A stretch of 64,000 nucleotides of DNA from Lasioglossum baleicum (lineage: Eukaryota > Arthropoda > Insecta > Hymenoptera > Halictidae). Position 1 is the first letter of the stretch; each line of letters starts with the position of its first letter. A program made the translations under genes and the position numbers. The notes beneath the pieces are model-generated. The model did not search any database, was not told where the DNA came from, and saw only the letters and a program-made list of their open reading frames with translations. Shown piece by piece: positions 28,501-43,265 of the stretch. Where the stretch lies: the NCBI RefSeq assembly GCF_051020765.1, contig NW_027469325.1:62001-126000 (forward strand), written 5' to 3'.

Positions 28501-31500
28501 TAACGGATAACCCACAACGCATAACGCATAAAGCATAGTCCATAACGCATAACGCATGACACATTACTCATAACGCATAACGCATAACGCATAACGCATA
28601 ACGCATAACGCATAACGCATAACGCATAACGCATAACGCATAACGCATAACGCATAACGCATAACGCATAACGCATAACGCATAACGCATAACGCATAAC
28701 GCATAACGCATAACGCATAACGCATAACGCATAACGCATAACGCATAACGCATAACGCATAACGCATAACGCATAACGCATAACGCATAACGCATAACGC
28801 ATAACGGATAACGCATGACGCATAACGCATAACGCATAACGCATAACGCATAACGCGTAACGCATAACGCATAACGCATAACGCATAACGCATAACGCAT
28901 AACGCATAACGCATAACGCATAACGCATAACGCATAACGCATAACGCATAACGCATAACGCATAACGCATGACGCATAACGGATAACCCATAACGCATAA
29001 CGCATAAAGCATAGTCCATAACGGATAACGCATGACGCATAACGGATAACCCATAACGCATAACGCATAAAGCATAGTCCATAACGCATAACGCATGACA
29101 CATTACTCATAACGCATTACGCATAACGCATAACGCATAATGCATAACGCATTACGCATAACGCATAACGCTCAATGAAAAAGTCATAACGCATAACGCA
29201 TAACGCATAACGCATAACGCATAACGCATAACGCATAACGCATAACGCATAACGCATAACGCATAACGCATAACGCATAACGCATAACGCATAACGCATA
29301 ATGCATAACGCATAACGCTTAACGCATGACGCATATCGCATAACGCATAACGCATAACGCATAACGCATAACGGATAACGCATAACGCATAATGCATAAC
29401 GCATAACGCATAACGCATAACGCATAACGCATAACGCATAACGCATAACGCATAACGCGTAACGCATAACGGATAACGCATAACGCTCAATGAAAAAGTC
29501 ATAACGCATATCGCATAACGTATAACGCTTAACGCATAACGCATAACGCATAACGCGTAACGCATAACGGATAACGCATAACGGATAACGCATAACGCAT
29601 AACGCATAACGGATAACGCATGACGCATAACGGATAACCCACAACGCATAACGCATAAAGCATAGTCCATAACGCATAACGCATGACACATTACTCATAA
29701 CGCATAACGCATAACGCATAACGCATAACGCATAACGCATAACGCATAACGCATAACGCATAACGCATAACGCATAACGCATAACGCATAACGCATAACG
29801 CATAACGCATAACGCATAACGCATAACGCATAACGCATAACGCATAACGCATAACGCATAACGCATAACGCATAACGCATAACGCATAACGGATAACGCA
29901 TGACGCATAACGCATAACGCATAACGCATAACGCATAACGCATAACGCGTAACGCATAACGCATAACGCATAACGCATAACGCATAACGCATAACGCATA
30001 ACGCATAACGCATAACGCATAACGCATAACGCATAACGCATAACGCATGACGCATAACGGATAACCCATAACGCATAACGCATAAAGCATAGTCCATAAC
30101 GGATAACGCATGACGCATAACGGATAACCCATAACGCATAACGCATAAAGCATAGTCCATAACGCATAACGCATGACACATTACTCATAACGCATTACGC
30201 ATAACGCATAACGCATAATGCATAACGCATTACGCATAACGCATAACGCTCAATGAAAAAGTCATAACGCATAACGCATAACGCATAACGCATAACGCAT
30301 AACGCATAACGCATAACGCATAACGCATAACGCATAACGCATAACGCATAACGCATAACGCATAACGCATAACGCATAACGCATAACGCATAACGCATAA
30401 CGCATAACGCATAACGCATAACGCATAACGCATAACGCATAACGCATAACGCATAACGCATAACGCATAACGCATAACGCATAAAGCATAACGCTTAACG
30501 AATAACGCATAACGCATGACACATTACTCATAACGCATTACGCATAACGCATAACGCATAACGGATAACGCATAATGCATAACGCATAACGCTTAACGCA
30601 TGACGCATATCGCATAACGCATAACGCATAACGCATAACGGATAACGCATAACGCATAATGCATAACGCATAACGCATAACGCATAACGCATAACGCATA
30701 ACGCATATCGCATAACGCGTAACGCATAACGGATAACGCATAACGCTCAATGAAAAAGTCATAACGCATATCGCATAACGTATAACGCTTAACGCATAAC
30801 GCATAACGCATAACGCGTAACGCATAACGGATAACGCATAACGGATAACGCATAACGCATAACGCATAACGGATAACGCATGACGCATAACGGATAACCC
30901 ACAACGCATAACGCATAAAGCATAGTCCATAACGCATAACGCATGACACATTACTCATAACGCATAACGCATAACGCATAACGCATAACGCATAACGCAT
31001 AACGCATAACGCATAACGCATAACGCATAACGCATAACGCATAACGCATAACGCATAACGCATAACGCATAACGCATAACGCATAACGCATAACGCATAA
31101 CGCATAACGCATAACGGATAACGCATGACGCATAACGCATAACGCATAACGCATAACGCATAACGCGTAACGCATAACGCATAACGCATAACGCATAACG
31201 CATAACGCATAACGCATAACGCATAACGCATAACGCATAACGCATAACGCATAACGCATAACGCATAACGCATAACGCATAACGCATGACGCATAACGGA
31301 TAACCCATAACGCATAACGCATAAAGCATAGTCCATAACGGATAACGCATGACGCATAACGGATAACCCATAACGCATAACGCATAAAGCATAGTCCATA
31401 ACGCATAACGCATGACACATTACTCATAACGCATTACGCATAACGCATAACGCATAATGCATAACGCATTACGCATAACGCATAACGCTCAATGAAAAAG

Positions 31501-32460
31501 TCATAACGCATAACGCATAACGCATAACGCATAACGCATAACGCATAACGCATAACGCATAACGCATAACGCATAACGCATAACGCATAACGCATAACGC
31601 ATAACGCATAACGCATAACGCATAACGCATAACGCATAACGCATAACGCATAACGCATAAAGCATAACGCTTAACGAATAACGCATAACGCATGACACAT
31701 TACTCATAACGCATTACGCATAACGCATAACGCATAACGGATAACGCATAATGCATAACGCATAACGCTTAACGCATGACGCATATCGCATAACGCATAA
31801 CGCATAACGCATAACGGATAACGCATAACGCATAATGCATAACGCATAACGCATAACGCATAACGCATAACGCATAACGCATATCGCATAACGCGTAACG
31901 CATAACGGATAACGCATAACGCTCAATGAAAAAGTCATAACGCATATCGCATAACGTATAACGCTTAACGCATAACGCATAACGCATAACGCGTAACGCA
32001 TAACGGATAACGCATAACGGATAACGCATAACGCATAACGCATAACGGATAACGCATGACGCATAACGGATAACCCACAACGCATAACGCATAAAGCATA
32101 GTCCATAACGCATAACGCATGACACATTACTCATAACGCATAACGCATAACGCATAACGCATAACGCATAACGCATAACGCATAACGCATAACGCATAAC
32201 GCATAACGCATAACGCATAACGCATAACGCATAACGCATAACGCATAACGCATAACGCATAACGCATAACGCATAACGGATAACGCATGACGCATAACGC
32301 ATAACGCATAACGCATAACGCATAACGCGTAACGCATAACGCATAACGCATAACGCATAACGCATAACGCATAACGCATAACGCATAACGCATAACGCAT
32401 AACGCATAACGCATAACGCATAACGCATAACGCATAACGCATAACGCATAACGCATAACG
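25556..32460. repeat. 7,266-bp-offset duplication, copy 1
   Basis: Markers in this segment recur at +7,266 bp (1,038 units) in 32822-39727: L at 25556, 28111, 30484 and 31660; T at 25756, 27296, 28360, 29172, 29487, 30747, 31489 and 31923; S doublets at 29014 and 31331. Rare private variants are shared too, such as a cgggta change near 27672 and a G3C unit near 27250. The match fails between about 32330 and 32460, where this copy has A1T and a gttcaatg T cassette while copy 2 has A7G. Confidence 0.9.
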
Positions 32461-32821
32461 CATATCGCATAACGCATAACGTTCAATGAAAAAGTCATAA
32501 CGCATAACGCATATCGCATAACCCGTAAAGCACAACGCATAACACATAACGCATAACGCATAACGCATAACACATAACGCATAACGCATAACGCATAACG
32601 CATAACGCATAACGCATAACGCATAACGCATAACGCATAGCGGATAACGAATAACGCATATCGCATAACGTATAACGCATAACGCATAACGCATAACGCA
32701 TAACGCATAACGCATAACGCATAACGCATAACGCATAACGCATAACGCATAACGCATAACGCATAACGCATAACGCATAACGCATAACGCATAACGCATA
32801 ACGCATAACGCATAACGCATA
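30484..32821. repeat. 1,176-bp tandem repeat inside duplication copy 1
   Basis: L cassettes at 30484 and 31660 and T cassettes at 30747 and 31923 are each 1,176 bp (168 units) apart. The S doublet at 31331 lies in the first unit. The same pair occurs in copy 2 (L at 37750 and 38926). The next L, at 32822, is 1,162 bp on and begins the large duplicate. Confidence 0.85.
32461..32821. repeat. Junction segment between the two 7.3-kb copies
   Basis: The segment holds a gttcaatg T cassette (32483-32496), a P cassette, G3A units and a G cassette (32640), then pure units up to the L cassette. It matches the start of 33022-33200 in order, but has no equivalent at the end of copy 2. Confidence 0.75.
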
Positions 32822-35800
32822 AAGCATAACGCTTAACGAATAACGCATAACGCATGACACATTACTCATAACGCATTACGCATAACGCATAACGCATAAC
32901 GCAGAACGCATAACGCATAACGCATAACGCATAACGCATAACGCATAACGCATAACGCATAACGCATAACGCATAACGCATAACGCATAACGCATAACGC
33001 ATATCGCATAACGCATAACGTTCAATGAAAAAGTCATAACGCATAACGCATATCGCATAACCCGTAAAGCACAACGCATAACACATAACGCATAACGCAT
33101 AACGCATAACACATAACGCATAACGCATAACGCATAACGCATAACGCATAACGCATAACGCATAACGCATAACGCATAGCGGATAACGAATAACGCATAT
33201 CGCATAACGTATAACGCATAACGCATAACGCATAACGCATAACGCATAACGCATAACGCATAACGCATAACGCATAACGCATAACGCATAACGCATAACG
33301 CATAACGCATAACGCATAACGCATAACGCATAACGCATAACGCATAACGCATAACGCATAACGCATAACGCATAACGCATAACGCATAACGCATAACGCA
33401 TAACGCATAACGCATAACGCATAACGCATAACGCATAACGCATAACGCATAACGCATAACGCATAACGCATAACGCATAACGCATAACGCATAACGCATA
33501 ACGCATAACGCATAACGCATAACGCATAACGCATAACGCATAACGCATAACGCATAACGCATAACGCATAACGGATAACGCATGACGCATAACGGATAAC
33601 CCACAACGCATAACGCATAAAGCATAACGAATAACGCATATCGCATAACGTATAACGCTTAACGCATAACGCATAACGCATAACGCATAACGCGTAACGC
33701 ATAACGGATAACGCATAACGCATAACGCATAACGCATAACGCATAACGCATAACGCATAACGCATAACGCATAACGCATAACGCATAACGCATAACGCAT
33801 AACGCATAACGCATGACGCATGACGCATAACGCATAACGCATAACGCATAACGCATAACGCATAACGCATAACGCATAACGCATAACGCATAACGCATAA
33901 CGCATAACGCATAACGCATAACGAATAACGCATATCGCATAACGTATAACGCTTAACGCATAACGCATAACGCATAACGCAGAACGCGTAACGCATAACG
34001 CATAACGCATATCGCATAACCCGTAATGCACAACGCATAACACATAACGCATAACGCATAACGCAGAACGCATAACGCATAACGCATAACGCATAACGCA
34101 TAACGCATAACACATAACGCATAACGCATAACGCATAACGCATAACGCATAACGCATAACGCATAACGCATAACGCATAACGCATAACGCATAACGCATA
34201 ACGCATAACGCATAACATATAACGCATAACGAATAACGCATATCGCATAACGTATAACGCATAACGCATAACGCATAACGCATAACGAATAACGCATATC
34301 GCATAACGTATAACGCTTAACGCATAACGCATAACGCATAACGCATAACGCATAACGCGTAACGCATGACGGATAACGCATAACGGATAACGCATAACGC
34401 ATAACGCATAACGGATAACGCATGACGCATAACGGATAACCCACAACGCATAACGCATAAAGCATAGTCCATAACGCATAACGCATGACACATTACTCAT
34501 AACGCATTACGCATAACCCATAACGCATAATGCATAACGCATTACGCATAACGCATAACGCTCAATGAAAAAGTCATAACGCATAACGCATATCGCATAA
34601 CCCGTAAAGCACAACGCATAACACATAACGCATAACGCATAACGCATAACGCATAACGCATAACGCATAACGCATAACGCATAATGCATAACGCATAACG
34701 CATAACGCATAACGCATAACGCATAACGCATAACGCATAACGCATAACGCATAACGCATAACGCATAACGCATAACGCATAACGCATAACGCATAACGCA
34801 TAACGTATAACGCATAACGCATAACGCATAACGCATAACGCATAACGCATAACGCATAACGCATAACGCGTAACGCATAACGGATAACGCATAACGGATA
34901 ACGCATAACGCATAACGGATAACGCATGACGCATAACGGGTAACCCACAACGCATAACGCATAAAGCATAGTCCATAACGCATAACGCATGACACATTAC
35001 TCATAACGCATTACGCATAACGCATAACGCATAACGCATAACGCATAACGCATAACGCATAACGCATAACGCATAACGCATAACGCATAACGCATAACGC
35101 ATAACGCATAACGCATAACGCATAACGCATAACGCATAACGGATAACGCATGACGCATAACGCATAACGCATAACGCATAACGCATAACGCATAACGCAT
35201 AACGCATAACGCATAACGCATAACGCATAACGCATAACGCATAACGCATAACGCATAACGCATAACGCATAACGCATAACGCATAACGCATAACGCATAA
35301 CGCATAACGCATAACGCATAACGCATAACGCATAACGCATAACGCATAACGCATAACGCATAACGCATAACGCATAAAGCATAACGCTTAACGAATAACG
35401 CATAACGCATGACACATTACTCATAACGCATTACGCATAACGCATAACGCATAACGGATAACGCATAATGCATAACGCATAACGCTTAACGCATGACGCA
35501 TATCGCATAACGCATAACGCATAACGGATAACGCATAACGCATAATGCATAACGCATAACGCATAACGCATAACGCATAACGCATAACGCATAACGCGTA
35601 ACGCATAACGGATAACGCATAACGCTCAATGAAAAAGTCATAACGCATATCGCATAACGTATAACGCTTAACGCATAACGCATAACGCATAACGCGTAAC
35701 GCATAACGGATAACGCATAACGGATAACGCATAACGCATAACGCATAACGGATAACGCATGACGCATAACGGATAACCCACAACGCATAACGCATAAAGC

Positions 35801-38800
35801 ATAGTCCATAACGCATAACGCATGACACATTACTCATAACGCATAACGCATAACGCATAACGCATAACGCATAACGCATAACGCATAACGCATAACGCAT
35901 AACGCATAACGCATAACGCATAACGCATAACGCATAACGCATAACGCATAACGCATAACGCATAACGCATAACGCATAACGCATAACGCATAACGCATAA
36001 CGCATAACGCATAACGCATAACGCATAACGCATAACGCATAACGCATAACGCATAACGCATAACGCATAACGGATAACGCATGACGCATAACGCATAACG
36101 CATAACGCATAACGCATAACGCGTAACGCATAACGCATAACGCATAACGCATAACGCATAACGCATAACGCATAACGCATAACGCATAACGCATAACGCA
36201 TAACGCATAACGCATAACGCATAACGCATAACGCATGACGCATAACGGATAACCCATAACGCATAACGCATAAAGCATAGTCCATAACGGATAACGCATG
36301 ACGCATAACGGATAACCCATAACGCATAACGCATAAAGCATAGTCCATAACGCATAACGCATGACACATTACTCATAACGCATTACGCATAACGCATAAC
36401 GCATAATGCATAACGCATTACGCATAACGCATAACGCTCAATGAAAAAGTCATAACGCATAACGCATAACGCATAACGCATAACGCATAACGCATAACGC
36501 ATAACGCATAACGCATAACGCATAACGCATAACGCATAACGCATAACGCATAACGCATAACGCATAATGCATAACGCATAACGCTTAACGCATGACGCAT
36601 ATCGCATAACGCATAACGCATAACGCATAACGCATAACGGATAACGCATAACGCATAATGCATAACGCATAACGCATAACGCATAACGCATAACGCATAA
36701 CGCATAACGCATAACGCATAACGCGTAACGCATAACGGATAACGCATAACGCTCAATGAAAAAGTCATAACGCATATCGCATAACGTATAACGCTTAACG
36801 CATAACGCATAACGCATAACGCGTAACGCATAACGGATAACGCATAACGGATAACGCATAACGCATAACGCATAACGGATAACGCATGACGCATAACGGA
36901 TAACCCACAACGCATAACGCATAAAGCATAGTCCATAACGCATAACGCATGACACATTACTCATAACGCATAACGCATAACGCATAACGCATAACGCATA
37001 ACGCATAACGCATAACGCATAACGCATAACGCATAACGCATAACGCATAACGCATAACGCATAACGCATAACGCATAACGCATAACGCATAACGCATAAC
37101 GCATAACGCATAACGCATAACGCATAACGCATAACGCATAACGCATAACGCATAACGCATAACGGATAACGCATGACGCATAACGCATAACGCATAACGC
37201 ATAACGCATAACGCATAACGCGTAACGCATAACGCATAACGCATAACGCATAACGCATAACGCATAACGCATAACGCATAACGCATAACGCATAACGCAT
37301 AACGCATAACGCATAACGCATGACGCATAACGGATAACCCATAACGCATAACGCATAAAGCATAGTCCATAACGGATAACGCATGACGCATAACGGATAA
37401 CCCATAACGCATAACGCATAAAGCATAGTCCATAACGCATAACGCATGACACATTACTCATAACGCATTACGCATAACGCATAACGCATAATGCATAACG
37501 CATTACGCATAACGCATAACGCTCAATGAAAAAGTCATAACGCATAACGCATAACGCATAACGCATAACGCATAACGCATAACGCATAACGCATAACGCA
37601 TAACGCATAACGCATAACGCATAACGCATAACGCATAACGCATAACGCATAACGCATAACGCATAACGCATAACGCATAACGCATAACGCATAACGCATA
37701 ACGCATAACGCATAACGCATAACGCATAACGCATAACGCATAACGCATAAAGCATAACGCTTAACGAATAACGCATAACGCATGACACATTACTCATAAC
37801 GCATTACGCATAACGCATAACGCATAACGGATAACGCATAATGCATAACGCATAACGCTTAACGCATGACGCATATCGCATAACGCATAACGCATAACGC
37901 ATAACGGATAACGCATAACGCATAATGCATAACGCATAACGCATAACGCATAACGCATAACGCATAACGCATATCGCATAACGCGTAACGCATAACGGAT
38001 AACGCATAACGCTCAATGAAAAAGTCATAACGCATATCGCATAACGTATAACGCTTAACGCATAACGCATAACGCATAACGCGTAACGCATAACGGATAA
38101 CGCATAACGGATAACGCATAACGCATAACGCATAACGGATAACGCATGACGCATAACGGATAACCCACAACGCATAACGCATAAAGCATAGTCCATAACG
38201 CATAACGCATGACACATTACTCATAACGCATAACGCATAACGCATAACGCATAACGCATAACGCATAACGCATAACGCATAACGCATAACGCATAACGCA
38301 TAACGCATAACGCATAACGCATAACGCATAACGCATAACGCATAACGCATAACGCATAACGCATAACGCATAACGCATAACGGATAACGCATGACGCATA
38401 ACGCATAACGCATAACGCATAACGCATAACGCGTAACGCATAACGCATAACGCATAACGCATAACGCATAACGCATAACGCATAACGCATAACGCATAAC
38501 GCATAACGCATAACGCATAACGCATAACGCATAACGCATAACGCATAACGCATGACGCATAACGGATAACCCATAACGCATAACGCATAAAGCATAGTCC
38601 ATAACGGATAACGCATGACGCATAACGGATAACCCATAACGCATAACGCATAAAGCATAGTCCATAACGCATAACGCATGACACATTACTCATAACGCAT
38701 TACGCATAACGCATAACGCATAATGCATAACGCATTACGCATAACGCATAACGCTCAATGAAAAAGTCATAACGCATAACGCATAACGCATAACGCATAA

Positions 38801-39727
38801 CGCATAACGCATAACGCATAACGCATAACGCATAACGCATAACGCATAACGCATAACGCATAACGCATAACGCATAACGCATAACGCATAACGCATAACG
38901 CATAACGCATAACGCATAACGCATAAAGCATAACGCTTAACGAATAACGCATAACGCATGACACATTACTCATAACGCATTACGCATAACGCATAACGCA
39001 TAACGGATAACGCATAATGCATAACGCATAACGCTTAACGCATGACGCATATCGCATAACGCATAACGCATAACGCATAACGGATAACGCATAACGCATA
39101 ATGCATAACGCATAACGCATAACGCATAACGCATAACGCATAACGCATATCGCATAACGCGTAACGCATAACGGATAACGCATAACGCTCAATGAAAAAG
39201 TCATAACGCATATCGCATAACGTATAACGCTTAACGCATAACGCATAACGCATAACGCGTAACGCATAACGGATAACGCATAACGGATAACGCATAACGC
39301 ATAACGCATAACGGATAACGCATGACGCATAACGGATAACCCACAACGCATAACGCATAAAGCATAGTCCATAACGCATAACGCATGACACATTACTCAT
39401 AACGCATAACGCATAACGCATAACGCATAACGCATAACGCATAACGCATAACGCATAACGCATAACGCATAACGCATAACGCATAACGCATAACGCATAA
39501 CGCATAACGCATAACGCATAACGCATAACGCATAACGCATAACGGATAACGCATGACGCATAACGCATAACGCATAACGCATAACGCATAACGCGTAACG
39601 CATAACGCATAACGCATAACGCATAACGCATAACGCATAACGCATAACGCATAACGCATAACGCATAACGCATAACGCATAACGCATAACGCATAACGCA
39701 TAACGCATAACGCATAACGCATAACGC
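32822..39727. repeat. 7,266-bp-offset duplication, copy 2
   Basis: This is a near-identical copy of 25556-32460. I found two length differences, each of one heptamer and opposite in sign. The pure run 29700-29888 has 27 units and its counterpart 36966-37161 has 28. The run 30267-30483 has 31 units and its counterpart 37540-37749 has 30. The duplication looks recent, followed by unit-level slippage or exchange. Confidence 0.9.
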
Positions 39728-41522
39728 ATGACGCATAACGGATAACCCATAACGCATAACGCATAAAGCATAGTCCATAACGGATAACGCATGACGCATA
39801 ACGGATAACCCATAACGCATAACGCATAAAGCATAGTCCATAACGCATAACGCATGACACATTACTCATAACGCATTACGCATAACGCATAACGCATAAT
39901 GCATAACGCATTACGCATAACGCATAACGCTCAATGAAAAAGTCATAACGCATAACGCATAACGCATAACGCATAACGCATAACGCATAACGCATAACGC
40001 ATAACGCATAACGCATAACGCATAACGCATAACGCATAACGCATAACGCATAACGCATAACGCATAACGCATAACGCATAACGCATAACGCATAACGCAT
40101 AACGCATAACGCATAACGCATAACGCATAACGCATAACGCATAACGCATAACGCATAACGCATAACGCATAACGCATAACGCATAACGCATAACGCATAA
40201 CGCATAACGCATAACGCATAACGCATAACGCATAACGCATAACGCATAACGCATAACGCATAACGCATAACGCATAACGCATAACGCATAACGCATAACG
40301 CATAACGCATAACGCATAACGCATAACGCATAACGCATAACGGATAACGCATGACGCATAACGCATAACGCATAACGCATAACGCATAACGCATAACGCG
40401 TAACGCATAACGCATAACGCATAACGCATAACGCATAACGCATAACGCATAACGCATAACGCATAACGCATAACGCATAACGCATAACGCATAACGCATA
40501 ACGCATAACGCATAACGCATAACGCATAACGCATGACGCATAACGGATAACCCATAACGCATAACGCATAAAGCATAGTCCATAACGGATAACGCATGAC
40601 GCATAACGGATAACCCATAACGCATAACGCATAAAGCATAGTCCATAACGCATAACGCATGACACATTACTCATAACGCATTACGCATAACGCATAACGC
40701 ATAATGCATAACGCATTACGCATAACGCATAACGCTCAATGAAAAAGTCATAACGCATAACGCATAACGCATAACGCATAACGCATAACGCATAACGCAT
40801 AACGCATAACGCATAACGCATAACGCATAACGCATAACGCATAACGCATAACGCATAACGCATAACGCATAACGCATAACGCATAACGCATAACGCATAA
40901 CGCATAACGCATAACGCATAACGCATAACGCATAACGCATAACGCATAACGCATAACGCATAACGCATAACGCATAACGCATAACGCATAACGCATAACG
41001 CATAACGCATAACGCATAACGCATAACGCATAACGCATAACGCATAACGCATAACGCATAACGCATAACGCATAACGCATAACGCATAACGCATAACGCA
41101 TAACGCATAACGCATAACGCATAACGCATAACGCATAACGCATAACGCATAACGCATAACGCATAACGCATAACGCATAACGCATAACGCATAACGCATA
41201 ACGCATAACGCATAACGCATAACGCATAACGCATAACGCATAACGCATAACGCATAACGCATAACGCATAACGCATAACGCATAACGCATAACGCATAAC
41301 GCATAACGCATAACGCATAACGCATAAAGCATAACGCATAACGCATAACGCATAACGCATAACGCATAACGCATAACGCATAACGCATAACGCATAACGC
41401 ATAACGCATAACGCATAACGCATAACGCATAACGTATAACGCATAACGCATAACGCATAACGCATAACGCATAACGCATAACGCATAACGCATAACGCAT
41501 AACGCATAACGCATAACGCATA
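39728..41522. repeat. Segment right of the duplication, with an 82-unit pure run
   Basis: S doublets lie at 39773/39836 and 40578/40641, each followed by a T cassette (39931 and 40736). A homogeneous run of 82 units spans 40753-41326, ended by a lone C2A unit, and a lone C4T unit lies near 41434. Confidence 0.82.
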
Positions 41523-43265
41523 AAGCATAACGCTTAACGAATAACGCATAACGCATGACACATTACTCATAACGCATTACGCATAACGCATAACGCATAA
41601 CGGATAACGCATAATGCATAACGCATAACGCTTAACGCATGCCGCATATCGCATAACGCATAACGCATAACGCATAACGGATAACGCATAACGCATAATG
41701 CATAACGCATAACGCATAACGCATAACGCATAACGCATAACGCATAACGCATAACGCATAACGCGTAACGCATAACGCATAACGCATAACGCATAACGCA
41801 TAACGCATAACGCGTAACGCATAACGGATAACGCATAACGCATAACGCATAACGCATAACGCGTAACGCATAACGGATAACGCATAACGGATAACGCATA
41901 ACGCGTAACGCATAACGGATAACGCATAACGGATAACGCATAACGCATAACGCATAACGCATAACGCATAACGCATAACGCATAACGCATAACGAATAAC
42001 GCATAACGCATAACGCATAACGCATAACGCATAACGCATAACGCATAACGCATAACGCATAACGCATAACGCATAACGCATAACGCATAACGCATAACGC
42101 ATAACGCATAACGCATAACGCATAACGCATAACGCATAACGCATAACGCATAACGCATAACGCATAACGCATAACGCATAACGCATAACGCATAACGCAT
42201 AACTCATAACGCATAACGCATAACGCATAACGCATAACGCATAACGCATAACGCATAACGCATAACGCATAACGCATAACGCATAACGCATAACGCATAA
42301 CGCATAAAGCATAACGGATAACGCATGACGCATAACGGATAACCCACAACGCATAACGCATAACGCATAACGCATAACGCATAACGCATAACGCATAACG
42401 TATAACGCATAACGCATAACGCATAACGCATAACGCATAACGCATAACGCATAACGCATAACGCATAACGCATAACGCATAACGCATAACGCATAACGCA
42501 TAACGCATAACGCATAACGCATAACGCATAACGCATAACGCATAACGCATAACGCATAACGCATAACGCATAACGCATAACGCATAACGCATAACGCATA
42601 ACGAATAACGCATAACGCATAACGCATAACGCATAACGCATAACGCATAACGCATAAAGCATAACGCATAACGCATAACGCATAACGCATAACGCATAAC
42701 GCATAACGCATAACGCATAACGCATAAAGCATAACGCATAACGCATAACGCATAACGCATAACGCATAACGCATAACGCATAACGCATAACGCATAACGC
42801 ATAACGCATAACGCATAACGTATAACGCATAACGCATAACGCATAACGCATAACGCATAACGCATAACGCATAACGCATAACGCATAACGCATAACGCAT
42901 AACGCATAACGCATAACGCATAACGCATAAAGCATAACGCTTAACGAATAACGCATAACGCATGACACATTACTCATAACGCATTACGCATAACGCATAA
43001 CGCATAACGGATAACGCATAACGCATAACGCATAACGCATAACGCATAACGCATAACGCATAACGCATAACGCATAACGCATAACGCATAACGCATAACG
43101 CATAACGCATAACGCATAACGCATAACGCATAACGCATAACGCATAACGCATAACGCATAACGCATAACGCATAACGCATAACGCATAACGCATAACGCA
43201 TAACGCATAACGCATAACGCATAACGCATAACGCATAACGCATAACGCATAACGCATAACGCATA
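41523..43265. repeat. L blocks 41523 and 42930
   Basis: The L cassette at 41523 is followed by C4G, C2T, A5T-A7G and the A1C unit at 41642, then a 42-bp A5G/C4G doublet at 41859 and 41901. A lone G3T unit (actcata) lies near 42202 and an acccaca group near 42341. A second L at 42930 is followed only by one C4G and a long pure run of about 250 bp. Confidence 0.8.
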
